Origin: JBKHXF01 sp046566145 | GTDB lineage: Bacteria > Actinomycetota > Nitriliruptoria > Nitriliruptorales > Nitriliruptoraceae | Assembly: GCA_046566145.1 (NCBI GenBank) | Contig: JBKHXF010000010.1 | Span: 1 to 61,977 of the forward strand | Direction of reading: 5' to 3' | Length of the DNA stretch: 61,977 bases | In this document: positions 54,508 to 61,977 of the stretch, piece after piece | How the letters are laid out: the number at the start of each line of letters is the position of its first letter | Position numbering within the stretch: the first letter of the stretch is position 1 | Notes under the pieces: generated by a model | The model's database searches: none | What the model was told of the DNA's origin: nothing | Seen by the model: only the letters and a program-made list of their open reading frames with translations | Position numbers and translations under genes: made by a program

Positions 54508-54741
54508 GGAGCAGCTGCTGCACGTGGCCCGGGCCGCGTGCGACGTGACGGGGTCACGCGCGTGGTCGTCCTCGGGTCGCAGGCGATCCTGGGCTCGTTC
54601 CACGAGACGGACCTTCCGGAGGCGGTGACCCGGTCGGTGGACGCCTGCCCTGCGTCGGCGGTCGACGGCCCCAACGTCCGTCTCCGCTCCCCCCTCCGGT
54701 TCCCGATGCCTCCTACTCCCAGAGGGGTTTGTTGGTTGTGA
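54500..54741 (+). pseudogene. truncated, frameshifted DUF6036-like nucleotidyltransferase
   Basis: The frame begins MDREQLLHVARAACDVTG and, one base out of phase, continues VTRVVVLGSQAILGSFHETD, the G-S-Q-A-I-L-G motif of the DUF6036 nucleotidyltransferase family found next to Xre genes. Adding one G to the GGGG at about 54550 restores the frame. After about 54650 homology ends (the family needs another 100 residues or more) and the frame stops at 54741, overlapping the 3' end of the DUF5615 gene. So at least the truncation is real decay. The toxin is expected to be inactive. Confidence 0.65.
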
Positions 54742-55078
54742 CCGCGTCCCTTGAGACGGTGACGACGATGTCGGGGCGGGCGGTGAGCTGCTCCAGCGCT
54801 TCGTTCAGGTGCGCTTCTAGGATCGCATAGGCGTCGGGCTGCTCGCAGCGCATGAACAGGTGACGTCCAAAGGTGTTCTTCTTGCGGCGATGGGTGAACT
54901 CGCGGTCGTGGGTGATGACGGTCGCGTCGTGGTCCTGGGCGTAGACCGACACGTCGTCGTCAGCAGCGGAGTCGACGCCAGCGAGACCGGCCTGGGCCGC
55001 TGTCCACGCCTCGTGGCCGGCACGGACGAGCAACCCGACGATGGTCGCGTCGACGTCGTTGTCGAGCAGGAACCGCAC
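54713..55078 (-). CDS. DUF5615 PIN-like toxin
   Basis: A 121-residue protein with LLDNDVDATIVGLLVRAGHE at the N-terminus, then VYAQDHDATVITHDREF, the Asp pattern of DUF5615 (Mut7-C/PIN-like) proteins, which are putative RNases and commonly paired with DUF433 antitoxins. GTG 55078 shares one base with the TAG of the upstream gene (TAGTG), so it is coupled to it. It forms a toxin-antitoxin pair with that gene; activity is inferred from the family. Confidence 0.8.
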   Translation of the reverse strand: MRFLLDNDVDATIVGLLVRAGHEAWTAAQAGLAGVDSAADDDVSVYAQDHDATVITHDREFTHRRKKNTFGRHLFMRCEQPDAYAILEAHLNEALEQLTARPDIVVTVSRDAVTTNKPLWE

Positions 55079-55713
55079 TACGCGGCCGACATCGCATCCC
55101 TGGCAGCGTCGATGTCCGCCTTGGAGAGCTGCGGGAACGCTTCCAGGATCCGCTTGTCGCTGGCGTTGCGCCGCAGGTACGCCTGCACCGCTTCGACCGG
55201 CACGCGCGTACCGGCGAACACGGGTTTCGACCCCATCACGCCGCGACGCTTGACGACGTTGCCTTGATCCTCCTCCATGCGTCCGCGCTCGATGGCGTCA
55301 CGGATCCGAGCACGGAGGGGGTCGAGCTCGAGCAGCTGCCAGAACACCATCTGGTCGGGAGCCCGGTCGCCGACCCACGTGCCGTCCCAGTGCTGGACGT
55401 AGACCCGCTTGCCGTCAACAGCCCAGCGCACCTCGGTGAGCGGACGGTCGTAGTGGCGTCGAAGGTGGTCGACGAGCCCGCCGATGGTGCGCGCGTGCAC
55501 GCCCCTGTCGATGAGCTCGCGGACGATGAGGATCTCGAGCAGGTCCTGGAAGTCGTAGAGCCGCACGGTGTTGCGCTCGCTCAGCCTCCGGTTGACCGAC
55601 GGCGTGACGAGCTCTCGTGCCGCCCATCCCGTCAGGCGACGCTCGCTGATGCCTGCCAGACGCGCAGCGGACCTCGCCGGCATGGCCAGAAGCTCCTCGC
55701 GCACCAGAGCCAT
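55078..55713 (-). CDS. DUF433 antitoxin with N-terminal MerR-like domain
   Basis: A 211-residue protein. Residues about 10-90 resemble a MerR-like winged helix (SAARLAGISERRLTGWAARE, YDFQDLLEILIVRELIDRGV), which should bind DNA; residues about 155-205 form the DUF433 domain (GSKPVFAGTRVPVEAVQAYL, DKRILEAFPQLSKADIDAAR). The domain pair makes it both repressor and antitoxin for the DUF5615 toxin encoded next. ATG 55713 follows GGGGAGG. A 10-bp palindrome GGAGCGCTCC lies at 55734-55743, a candidate self-operator. Confidence 0.82.
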   Translation of the reverse strand: MALVREELLAMPARSAARLAGISERRLTGWAARELVTPSVNRRLSERNTVRLYDFQDLLEILIVRELIDRGVHARTIGGLVDHLRRHYDRPLTEVRWAVDGKRVYVQHWDGTWVGDRAPDQMVFWQLLELDPLRARIRDAIERGRMEEDQGNVVKRRGVMGSKPVFAGTRVPVEAVQAYLRRNASDKRILEAFPQLSKADIDAARDAMSAA

Positions 55714-56034
55714 GCGTGCCTCCCCTTCCTCTTGGAGCGCTCCTACGATCTCAGGTCCAGAAGGCGCAGCTCCTCGGCCCTAGCCATGTGTGGCCATCCC
55801 GTCCTTGGCTCACCGCCTCATGGAACCAAGACTCGAGTGTGTACCCCTGGTGTGACATGCGAGATCCTCAGGCCATCGTATGTCGGAACTCCAGCGTGCC
55901 TCGCCAGGCGTGACGGTGCGTTCGCCGTGGGCCCCGGCGTCGGGCCGGCCAGGTCGGACGCCCGCGGGCGGGGCAGTGAGGTCGCGTCGGGTTCTACGAT
56001 GCGCGGCCCTTGTCCCGCCGAGGTCGGTGAGTCG
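55714..56034. other. 321-bp divergent intergenic region
   Basis: No gene is seen here. It contains the palindrome GGAGCGCTCC at 55734-55743 near the DUF433 gene and otherwise lower-GC, unstructured sequence with no clear promoter hexamers. It probably carries the divergent promoters of the DUF433 and SEC-C genes. Confidence 0.5.
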
Positions 56035-57216
56035 ATGGCCCAGATCACCTTCGCGGAGTCGGTCCGCCAGATCCAGTCGTTGGTCGATCAGGCCGAGGAG
56101 GCGATGGCGGCGCGGCGGCCCGGCGCGGCGGTCGAGCGGTGGCGGTCGGTGCTGGCGCACCCCTGCGCGCACCATCAGGTCCTCACCTATGAGGTCCTCG
56201 ACGAGATCCACCGCGCGTACCGGGACGCGGGCCGCTACGACGACGCGATCGCGGCGAAACGTGAGGCGATCGCAGCCGGCTACCGGTCGGTGCCCGACCC
56301 CGAGGCCGACATCGCCGAGTGCCTGCTGGAGGCCGGGCGGGTCGAGGAGGCCGAGGCGCTGTTCGCGACCCTGCGGGCGCGCGCCCCCGAGGACGTGTGG
56401 CTCTACAACTCGGCCGCCTTCAGCTACGCCGGGACCGACATGGCCACGTCACTGCGGTGGGCGCTCGATGGCATCGAGGTGGCGCTGGCCACCGGTGATC
56501 CCGACCAGGTCGTGATGCAGCTGCTCGAACTGGCCGAGGACGCCTGGGACGAGCTGGGCGAGCCGGTGGACCGGCAGCTCGTCGAGCGTGTGGAGCGGTT
56601 CTGTGACGAGTGGACGCGCCCGCCGATCCGGGGTGCGTGGAGCGACGCGCCGGCCGTCGAGGACCGACCCTGTGCGCACTGCGGCTACCGGCCCCAGACG
56701 AGCCGCGCGCCGATGGCCGAGCGTGCCCGCCACGCCCAGCGTGGGCTGCTGGAGTTGGAGGTTCCCGAGGCGCTGGATCGGCTCGACGTCGGCCTCGACC
56801 TCGAACCTGCCATCGGGCGGTCCGTCCCGATCTCGCTCGCCTTCGGCTGGTTCCCCGCCGACCAGTGGGCCGTGGCGTGCGAACGCTGGCCGGACCTGCT
56901 CGACGAGCGTCCGGCCGACCACCTCGAGTACAGCCACGCCACCGAGGCGCGGATCAAGACCTTCGCCCGGCATGCTGCGGGCCACCGACTGCACGTCGTG
57001 GCGATGACCGTGGACGGGCTCGAGGCGCACGCCGAGCGGTCCGGCGACGACCCCGGCACCGGCGAGGCCCGAGCCGCCTACGCCGCGACCCTGCTTGGTG
57101 AGGGGGACGCCGTGGCGTGGCCTCCCGGCCGCAACGAGCCCTGCTGGTGCCGCTCCGGGCGCAAGTACAAGAAGTGCTGCGGTCCGGTGCCCGCTGCCGG
57201 AGACGACGAGCTGTGA
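56035..57216 (+). CDS. TPR-like protein with C-terminal SEC-C zinc motif
   Basis: A 393-residue protein. Residues about 15-170 are helical repeats resembling TPRs (YDDAIAAKREAIAAGYRSVP, DIAECLLEAGRVEEAEALFA); a CxxC (PCAHCGYRP) lies near residue 222; the end has the SEC-C zinc motif GRNEPCWCRSGRKYKKCCG. SEC-C motifs occur in SecA and in many nucleic-acid-linked or stand-alone proteins, so function is open. ATG 56035 has GGTCGGTGAG in front, a weak ribosome site. The TGA overlaps the next GTG (GTGA). Confidence 0.8.
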   Translation: MAQITFAESVRQIQSLVDQAEEAMAARRPGAAVERWRSVLAHPCAHHQVLTYEVLDEIHRAYRDAGRYDDAIAAKREAIAAGYRSVPDPEADIAECLLEAGRVEEAEALFATLRARAPEDVWLYNSAAFSYAGTDMATSLRWALDGIEVALATGDPDQVVMQLLELAEDAWDELGEPVDRQLVERVERFCDEWTRPPIRGAWSDAPAVEDRPCAHCGYRPQTSRAPMAERARHAQRGLLELEVPEALDRLDVGLDLEPAIGRSVPISLAFGWFPADQWAVACERWPDLLDERPADHLEYSHATEARIKTFARHAAGHRLHVVAMTVDGLEAHAERSGDDPGTGEARAAYAATLLGEGDAVAWPPGRNEPCWCRSGRKYKKCCGPVPAAGDDEL

Positions 57217-58622
57217 ACGGGCCGAGGGCACCGGGGCGGCGGCATCCTCGGCGCGACACCAGCACGACGCTGCGTATCCGTGTCCAGCTCGACGGGGCGT
57301 TCCCGCCCGTGTGGCGACGCATCGAGGTGGCGTCCGACCTGGGGCTCGACGACCTGCACGACGTGCTGCAGGTGCTGTTCGGCTGGCAGGACTACCACCT
57401 GCACCGGTTCACGACCGGCCCCGAACGCGACGCCGGTGTCGTGTTCGCGTGCGCGGCGGACCGCGCCGAGGGCTTGCTCGACGACGACCCGTCGCTGCCG
57501 ACCTGGGACGTGCGGGTCGACGAGCTGCTCGCCGAGCCGGGGGAGCGGCTGCGCTACCAGTACGACTACGGCGACAACTGGTGGCTGACCCTCGAGGTCG
57601 AGGACGTCTTCGAGGGCGGCGTCCCACCCGGTCGAGCGACGCTGCTGGAGGGTGCCGGCGCCGGCCCGCCCGAGGACTGCGGCGGCGTGCACGGGCTCCG
57701 GCTGCTGGTGGCCGCCGCCGAACCGACCCACCCCGACCATCGCGAGGCCCTCGACGAGGTCGCTGCGTGGTGGGGCCGCGAGGTCGTCCCGGACGAGCTC
57801 GGTCTCGTGCCGTTCGACCCGGCCACGGTCGGCGCGCAGCTGCAGGCACTCGCGCTCGAGGGCCGGCCGCCCGTCCCGCGCCGGGTCGGTGCACCGCTCG
57901 CGGCCCTGCTGCTGCGGGTGCGCGACCGGGGCACCGAGCAGCAGCTCCGCCGGCTCGCGGCGGCGGCGGACGCCGACGTCGATGTCGAGGAGACCGTGGA
58001 CGAGGTCGCCCCACGGATGGTGCGGCCCTTCACGGTGCTGCTCGACACGGTCGGTGACGGGGTGAAGCTGACCGCCGCCGGCTACCTGCCGCCGGCGGTC
58101 GTCGAGACGATCTTCGACGCGCTTGACATGGGCGACGAGTGGATCGGGAAGGGCAACCGCGAGGACCTGACCTGGCCGGTCCTCCAGCTGCGCGAGACCG
58201 CGCAACGGCTCAGGCTGCTGCGCAAGTACAAGGGTCGGCTCGTCCCCACCGTCCGCGGGCGGGAACTGGCCGGCGACCCGGTCGGGCTCTGGTGGCACCT
58301 GGCCGACGCGCTGCCGCAGGGGGGCCGCGACGTGTCGGACGCGGCGTGGCAGGCCGGCGTGCTGCTGCTGGCCCTGATGGCCGCCGGTTCGACCGACGAC
58401 GCCGACGTGGCGGTCGCGGCGCTGCTCACCGGGCTGGGGTGGATGGTCGGGAACCAGGAACGGATCGACCGCGGCACGGCGAGCGGCCTGCTCGCCGACG
58501 ACGTCCACCTGCTGCGGCGGCTCGGCGCGTTGGAGAGGCGCCGGGGTGGAGGGTGGCCGGGTGCCGTCACCCCGGAAGGGGTTGCGTTCGCCCGGGCCGC
58601 ACTCGCGGCTCGTCGGTCGTGA
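57213..58622 (+). CDS. pRiA4b ORF-3-like (PF07929 family) protein
   Basis: A 469-residue protein whose first 190 residues match the plasmid pRiA4b ORF-3-like family: LRIRVQLDGAFPPVWRRIEV, LHDVLQVLFGWQDYHLHRFT, YDYGDNWWLTLEVEDV and PPEDCGGVHG. Such domains are often called IS1096 TnpR-like, but no transposase is adjacent. The remaining 270 residues are helical with a winged-helix-like end (WPVLQLRETAQRLRLLRKYK). GTG 57213 overlaps the SEC-C stop, and SEC-C with pRiA4b ORF-3 pairs recur in genomes, so the two may act together. Cellular role unknown. Confidence 0.82.
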   Translation: MNGPRAPGRRHPRRDTSTTLRIRVQLDGAFPPVWRRIEVASDLGLDDLHDVLQVLFGWQDYHLHRFTTGPERDAGVVFACAADRAEGLLDDDPSLPTWDVRVDELLAEPGERLRYQYDYGDNWWLTLEVEDVFEGGVPPGRATLLEGAGAGPPEDCGGVHGLRLLVAAAEPTHPDHREALDEVAAWWGREVVPDELGLVPFDPATVGAQLQALALEGRPPVPRRVGAPLAALLLRVRDRGTEQQLRRLAAAADADVDVEETVDEVAPRMVRPFTVLLDTVGDGVKLTAAGYLPPAVVETIFDALDMGDEWIGKGNREDLTWPVLQLRETAQRLRLLRKYKGRLVPTVRGRELAGDPVGLWWHLADALPQGGRDVSDAAWQAGVLLLALMAAGSTDDADVAVAALLTGLGWMVGNQERIDRGTASGLLADDVHLLRRLGALERRRGGGWPGAVTPEGVAFARAALAARRS

Positions 58623-59844
58623 CCTGCCCGCATCGGGCGGGCCGCCGCCACGTCACAGCGTGCGCCGCATCAGCCGGCGCCGCGGCGACGGGGCCGCGAC
58701 CTGCGTGAAGCCGGCACGCTCGAACGTGGACGCCAGGCCGTGGTACAGCGACGGGGGGTCGAGGTCGTCCCCGACGATCGCGTAGCCCTCGATGCTGGTG
58801 CCGCCGCCGGCGCGGGCGTGCTCGACCGCGCCGGCGAGGAGCACGTCGGTCAGGCCACGTCCGCGGTGGGCGCGGGGGACGTAGAAGCACACGACCGACC
58901 AGCAGCCGGCGTCGTCGGGGTCGTCGGGCCGGAACAGCGGCGACCGCACGACCCGTCCGAACTCGGGTCGGGGGGCGACCGACACCCACCCGACGGGGGT
59001 GCCGCCGGCGTAGGCGAGCAGCCCCGGCTCGCGGCCGTCCTCGACGAGGGCGCGGAGGGCGGCACGGTTGCCGTCCGGGCCGTTGTCGGTGTGTTCGCGG
59101 TTGGTCAGCCGCCACCACATGCACCAGCGGTTCGAGTAGGCGCCGTTGGGTCCGAGCAGCGTCTCGAGTCGTCCCACCGGTCCGGTGTCGCCGGGACGAC
59201 GGCGATGTCGTCTCCCACCGCGCGCTCCTCGACGGTGCAGCGGCGGGTTCGACGAGGGGGAAGTCCCCGGTGGACTCGAACAGGGCGTAGCGCGTGGTCG
59301 GGGTGCCGTAGCGCGACGGGTACTGGATCGCGTCGGCGTCGGCGTGCAGGCGTCGCTCGCGGGCAATCGCCTGGGTCATCGGACGATGCTGGCCCGTGGC
59401 GACCGACAGGTCCAGATCCTCGATCCCGAGTGAGTCGAGAATGAGCCGCATGGCCGGACGCAGGTCGAGCCAGCGCAGGGTGTCTGCCACGGCGAGGTCG
59501 GCGACGCGTGCCATGACCTTGGCGTGGCCGACGCTGCGGGTGGCCAGCCACGCCAGCGAGACGGTTCCGGCTGCGATGGGGGCCGCGTCCCCGGGTTCGT
59601 CGACGATCTCTTCGAGGGCGTCCTGAGTGTCGGGGTGCGCGCGGAACCGGCCAAGGACCTCTACCCAGGCGCCGTGTTCGTCATCGGCTGTGTACAGGGT
59701 TCTCCAGAGGTGGTCGGGGTCGTCGAACCGGCCGGCCCAGGTCTGGTGCTCCATCGGCACGAACGAAAGCGGGTCGGGCTTGCGGCCGGCCCGGACGACG
59801 TTGGTGCCGGCACGCTGCTCGACGTACGGTTGGACGTCGGTCAC
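58567..59844 (-). CDS. RES domain toxin with uncertain C-terminus
   Basis: The first 200 or so residues are a RES domain: Arg and Tyr in LWRTLYTADDEHGAWVEVLG (Arg 48, Tyr 51, Glu 62) and the Ser in AIQYPSRYG (about 177), the R-E-S set of NAD+-degrading toxins. After ALFESTGDFPLVEPAAAP (about 59245) the frame stays open to 58567, but that stretch is the shadow of the GNAT gene in another frame, so the real protein probably ends near 59230 and its stop was lost or mis-sequenced. GTG 59844 overlaps the antitoxin stop (GTGA). The RES/Xre pair is a known type II toxin-antitoxin system. Confidence 0.6.
   Translation of the reverse strand: MTDVQPYVEQRAGTNVVRAGRKPDPLSFVPMEHQTWAGRFDDPDHLWRTLYTADDEHGAWVEVLGRFRAHPDTQDALEEIVDEPGDAAPIAAGTVSLAWLATRSVGHAKVMARVADLAVADTLRWLDLRPAMRLILDSLGIEDLDLSVATGQHRPMTQAIARERRLHADADAIQYPSRYGTPTTRYALFESTGDFPLVEPAAAPSRSARWETTSPSSRRHRTGGTTRDAARTQRRLLEPLVHVVAADQPRTHRQRPGRQPCRPPRPRRGRPRAGAARLRRRHPRRVGVGRPPTRVRTGRAVAAVPARRPRRRRLLVGRVLLRPPRPPRTWPDRRAPRRRGRARPRRRRHQHRGLRDRRGRPRPPVAVPRPGVHVRACRLHAGRGPVAAAPADAAHAVTWRRPARCGQVTTDEPRVRPGRTQPLPG
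58653..59218 (-). pseudogene. GNAT acetyltransferase, interrupted by a one-base frameshift
   Basis: GTG 59218 follows GAGGAG and opens DDIAVVPATPDRWDD, the usual start of this GNAT group. At about 59165 the frame moves by one base and continues LETLLGPNGAYSNRWCMWWR, then VSVAPRPEFGRVVRSP, the acetyl-CoA loop YVPRAHRGRGLTDVLL and the C-terminal strand, ending at 58653. Inserting one C (GAC GAC CTC GAG) joins the two parts into a normal protein of about 188 residues. Everything else is conserved, so a sequencing error is as likely as a true pseudogene. Substrate unknown. Confidence 0.7.
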
Positions 59845-60230
59845 TGGACGACGAACCGCCGCGCCGATTGCAGCACGCGCCGCAGGTCGTCCTCGTCCTC
59901 GGCGTGACGCAGCACCCACAGAGGCGACTGGTCGTCGAGCATCGGGTCCATGCCCTGGATCCACGATTGGACCGTCTGAGCGTCGAAGGTTGCCTCGACG
60001 ATCCGGGAGACCTGGGCGGCGGCGCGCAGTCGTGCCTGCGTGGCGCTCGAGGGCTCGCGTAGCCCCTCGGCCCACTCGCGCGTGGCCCGGGCCTCGCGGA
60101 CTCCTCCCAGCAGCGCGGTGAGCCGGGGGGTCAGGACCTGGCGGAGGTAGGCGACGACTTCCGGCAGCGCGGCGCGCGACACCCAGTCGTGGGCCTGGAG
60201 TTCGATCCGTCGGTCTTCGACAACCGCCAT
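59841..60230 (-). CDS. RES-associated antitoxin (DUF2384/Xre-like)
   Basis: A 129-residue helical protein with SSATQARLRAAAQVSRIVEA, a helix-turn-helix-like segment, and the C-terminal SWIQGMDPMLDDQSPLWVLR, the G-x-x-P-x-L-x-x-x-x-P-x pattern of DUF2384 (MbcA/ParS/Xre toxin-binding) domains that cap RES toxins. ATG 60230 is used. The stop overlaps the RES start. An IS3 remnant abuts the start codon at 60236, so the native promoter may have been replaced. Confidence 0.8.
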   Translation of the reverse strand: MAVVEDRRIELQAHDWVSRAALPEVVAYLRQVLTPRLTALLGGVREARATREWAEGLREPSSATQARLRAAAQVSRIVEATFDAQTVQSWIQGMDPMLDDQSPLWVLRHAEDEDDLRRVLQSARRFVVQ

Positions 60231-60235
60231 AATCA

Positions 60236-60463
60236 GCGCTGGCCGAGGCGACCAACGGGCTGTTCAAGACCGAGTGCGTTTACGGCCCCGACACCAACGG
60301 CTGGGACGACGTCGAGGAGCTCGAGCTCGCGACGTTGTCGTGGGTGCACTGGTTCAACGAGCAGCGCCTCCACAGCCACTGCGATGACGTCCCGCCCGCG
60401 GAGTTCGAAGCAGCGTTCTACGCTGCCCAACAGCCCGACCCCGCCGGGGTTGGAAACCAATGA
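60236..60463 (+). mobile_element. IS3-family transposase, 3' remnant
   Basis: The last 75 codons of an IS3-type OrfB: AEATNGLFKTECVYG, WDDVEELELATLSWVHWFNE and QRLHSHCDDVPPAEFEAAFY, ending TGA at 60463. This is the C-terminal end of the DDE integrase domain (the final Glu region and beyond). No upstream part of the element is present, so it is an inactive fragment. It touches the antitoxin gene and points toward the nuclease-like gene. Confidence 0.8.
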
Positions 60464-60513
60464 ACCGAGTCTTCATCAGATCCAGGGTGGTTCAGCGAGA
60501 GCAAGGAGCAGCA

Positions 60514-61473
60514 GTGGTGGCCCGAGCTGATGAGTCCTGGCACCGACTGCTGGAGTGGACGCAGTCAGCGGCGCATGCCGAGCGCCTTGCGGCACAGATA
60601 CTGCACGCAGAGGGGTTCGAGGACATCGACCCAAGCCACCCCCTCGGCGGCCCTGATGGTGGCGTAGATATCGCATGCACGCGTAACGGAGAAGCATACG
60701 TGGCAGCTGTGCACTTCCCTAGAGGCCAGCGGCCCTTTTCTGAGACGAAGTCGAAGTTCGAGCAGGACTTCGCCAAGGTGGACGTCGACGAGGTTGCCGG
60801 ATTCGTGTTCGTGACCAATCAAGAACTCCGCTTGGCGGAGCGCGCTCAGTTGCGAGAAGCCACCCGGGGTTCCTCCTGCGAACTTCTCCACCTCGAGCGT
60901 GTAGCTGGCGTACTCGATAGACCGGATATGCACGGAGTCCGGGAGCAGTTCCTCCTAATCGAGCCCGACGGATCGGAAGGCACAGGGGGACGTGGTGGAC
61001 GCGCACACGTCGCCGGCCGTCGGAGTCAAGCCTTCGGGGGTCGTGGAGGGCGAGGTGGCCTCCATGGACGCGGAGGGAGCGGCGGAGACGCCGAAGTGAC
61101 GGGCGACGAGTCGTTAGCTGTAGGCGGGGATGGGGGCGACGCCGGAGGCGTGGACGGGTCGGGCGGTCGTGGCGGCGGCACCGCTCTCGAGCGCGACATG
61201 CCAATGTTGGCCTCGCTGCCGACCCGTCTGTGGGGAGCCGGCCGGGGAGGCCGAGGGGCTGACCATCCCGAGTACGTGCGGCGCCTGGACTTGCTCGCAA
61301 GCATTCGTGAGTACTACTTCACCGTGTTTCCAGATTGCCAGCGCTACATCGATGCGGGAGTCGAGCGGACACCTGCCAGCTTCGTGAACGCGCGCCTCGC
61401 AGAGCTCGGCGAGGCCTGGCAAGTGGCTGAGGGTCGAGAGGGCCTTGAGCTTCCTCCTCTCTCTGCAGAGTGA
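60514..61473 (+). CDS. nuclease-like N-terminal domain with Gly-rich repeat tail
   Basis: A 319-residue protein. Residues about 15-150 contain FEDIDPSHPLGGPDGGVDIA, then EAYVAAVHFPRGQRPFSETK and VAGFVFVTNQEL, a pattern I know from restriction-endonuclease-like domains at the N-termini of defence proteins; the catalytic Lys is not evident. Residues about 165-245 are built from GGRGG-x-A and GGDGGDAGG units with A-x-V-x-G-x-x-S-x-A between them. A helical end follows (YVRRLDLLASIREYYFTVFP). GTG 60514 follows AAGGAG; ATG 60460 overlaps the IS3 stop. GC3 is clearly lower than in the rest of the window, a sign of transfer. Confidence 0.6.
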   Translation: MVARADESWHRLLEWTQSAAHAERLAAQILHAEGFEDIDPSHPLGGPDGGVDIACTRNGEAYVAAVHFPRGQRPFSETKSKFEQDFAKVDVDEVAGFVFVTNQELRLAERAQLREATRGSSCELLHLERVAGVLDRPDMHGVREQFLLIEPDGSEGTGGRGGRAHVAGRRSQAFGGRGGRGGLHGRGGSGGDAEVTGDESLAVGGDGGDAGGVDGSGGRGGGTALERDMPMLASLPTRLWGAGRGGRGADHPEYVRRLDLLASIREYYFTVFPDCQRYIDAGVERTPASFVNARLAELGEAWQVAEGREGLELPPLSAE

Positions 61474-61658
61474 CATCGCGAAGTCGCTTCCCCGGAGGGT
61501 TGCTGGTCCCTACGCGTCGGAGCACTACCTCGTCAAGTCCAAGGGCCCGCTCTCTCGCAGCTGTGGTCGTGGGCACTGCGCCTCCTCGCCGTTGCGCGCA
61601 CAACTGGGTCTTCCCCTCGGTAGTGGGTGACCGCGCCGCAGATGCTTGGTGAGAACAC
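61474..61658. other. gap without a recognisable gene
   Basis: No convincing reading frame. Short overlapping frames exist on both strands, none with family similarity or a good ribosome site. The stretch may hold further debris of the ISL3 element that begins at 61659. Confidence 0.4.
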
Positions 61659-61976
61659 TTACGGCCTCGATGCTCGGGGTGCTAACCGACCGAGCGATGA
61701 CCCCACCCCGCAGCCCGGGTCCGGGCAGCGCCAGCGGCGCTTGCGCCACACCAGCCGAGCACGCCGCCCGAACGCCGGAAGATCGACCAGCGCCACCCGG
61801 TCGCGGTCCTTGAGCGTCGCGGCCGTGCCGCACCCGCCACACCGCTCGGGCTCCTCGAGCATGGTCTCGACGTGGACCACGATCGGCACCGACGGCATCA
61901 GATCCACGACCCCGAGCACGGTCACGGTAGGCAGTCCCACGAGCAGGCGGCACATGCGCGTAGCATCGGTCTCCAC
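61659..61976 (-). mobile_element. ISL3-family transposase, 5' fragment
   Basis: Starting GTG at 61976, at the window edge, the frame reads CRLLVGLPTVTVLGVVD, then HVETMLEEPERCGGCGTAAT and RRWRCPDPGCGVGS, the N-terminal zinc-finger (zf-ISL3, two CxxC pairs) of ISL3 transposases. Homology stops at once after the second pair and the frame ends at 61659, about 105 residues against the usual 400 or more. The catalytic domain is missing, so the element is dead. Confidence 0.78.
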
Positions 61977-61977
61977 A

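Noticed and set aside
57213..58622. Reading the PF07929-type gene as part of an IS1096-like transposon
   Set aside because: No transposase or terminal repeats are adjacent; the family label alone does not make it mobile.
61020..61200. Gly-rich repeats as a CRISPR-like or DNA tandem repeat
   Set aside because: The repetition is at protein level with variable codons; no regular repeat-spacer pattern at DNA level.

Overview
The window is very GC-rich (third codon positions almost all G or C), uses GTG starts heavily, and packs genes into chains whose stop and start codons overlap (GTGA or ATGA). A monomeric isocitrate dehydrogenase, an LPXTG sorting signal, WXG100-like proteins and a DinB/maleylpyruvate-isomerase-type protein point to an actinobacterium. 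A deep-branching class such as Acidimicrobiia or Nitriliruptoria is my guess, but the sequence alone does not fix the lineage.

Layout. 0-10 kb is mostly housekeeping or mixed: the N-terminal part of monomeric isocitrate dehydrogenase, a frameshifted potassium-channel gene, a cell-wall-anchored metallo-beta-lactamase-fold protein, a short-chain dehydrogenase, a coupled three-gene cluster with an ESX/WXG-like start, a glycosyltransferase and a cupredoxin membrane protein. At 10.5-12.3 kb and again at 52.2-54.0 kb lies the same two-gene cassette (lipoprotein plus exported PKD-like protein) behind an identical 30-bp promoter block. 12.3-14.9 kb holds a TetR regulator with its operator, a DinB-like protein and a DUF808 membrane protein.

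14.9-52.1 kb is a carbohydrate regulon. Five copies of an operator (consensus GCAACnTGTYATGATAGGAY, one copy weaker) precede, in the same orientation, a heterodimeric ABC-exporter/beta-propeller operon, a membrane-anchored binding protein, a LivHM permease operon, the GntR regulator gene and a FAD-oxidase operon. The enzymes include an alpha-L-rhamnosidase (GH78), a six-hairpin glycosidase, a ROK kinase, a mannose-6-phosphate-isomerase-like protein and an apparently complete oxidative sugar pathway: dehydrogenase, lactonase, sugar-acid dehydratase, second dehydrogenase, FAH-type hydrolase and a lactate/glycolate-type oxidase. This fits the diketo-hydrolase route for L-rhamnose or L-fucose, giving pyruvate and lactate.

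The transport part is odd. One 1057-residue protein joins an MFS-like domain to two Liv-type ATPases. Its gene runs without a gap into MoxR, DUF58, a transglutaminase-like protein that has lost its catalytic residues, and two lipoproteins. 54-62 kb is an accessory end: toxin-antitoxin modules (Xre with a broken nucleotidyltransferase, DUF433/DUF5615, RES/Xre), SEC-C and pRiA4b-ORF3-type proteins, remnants of IS3 and ISL3 transposases, and a nuclease-like protein with a Gly-rich tail. Three genes carry single-base frameshifts next to G/C runs, which may be assembly errors. No tRNA, rRNA or CRISPR array was seen.
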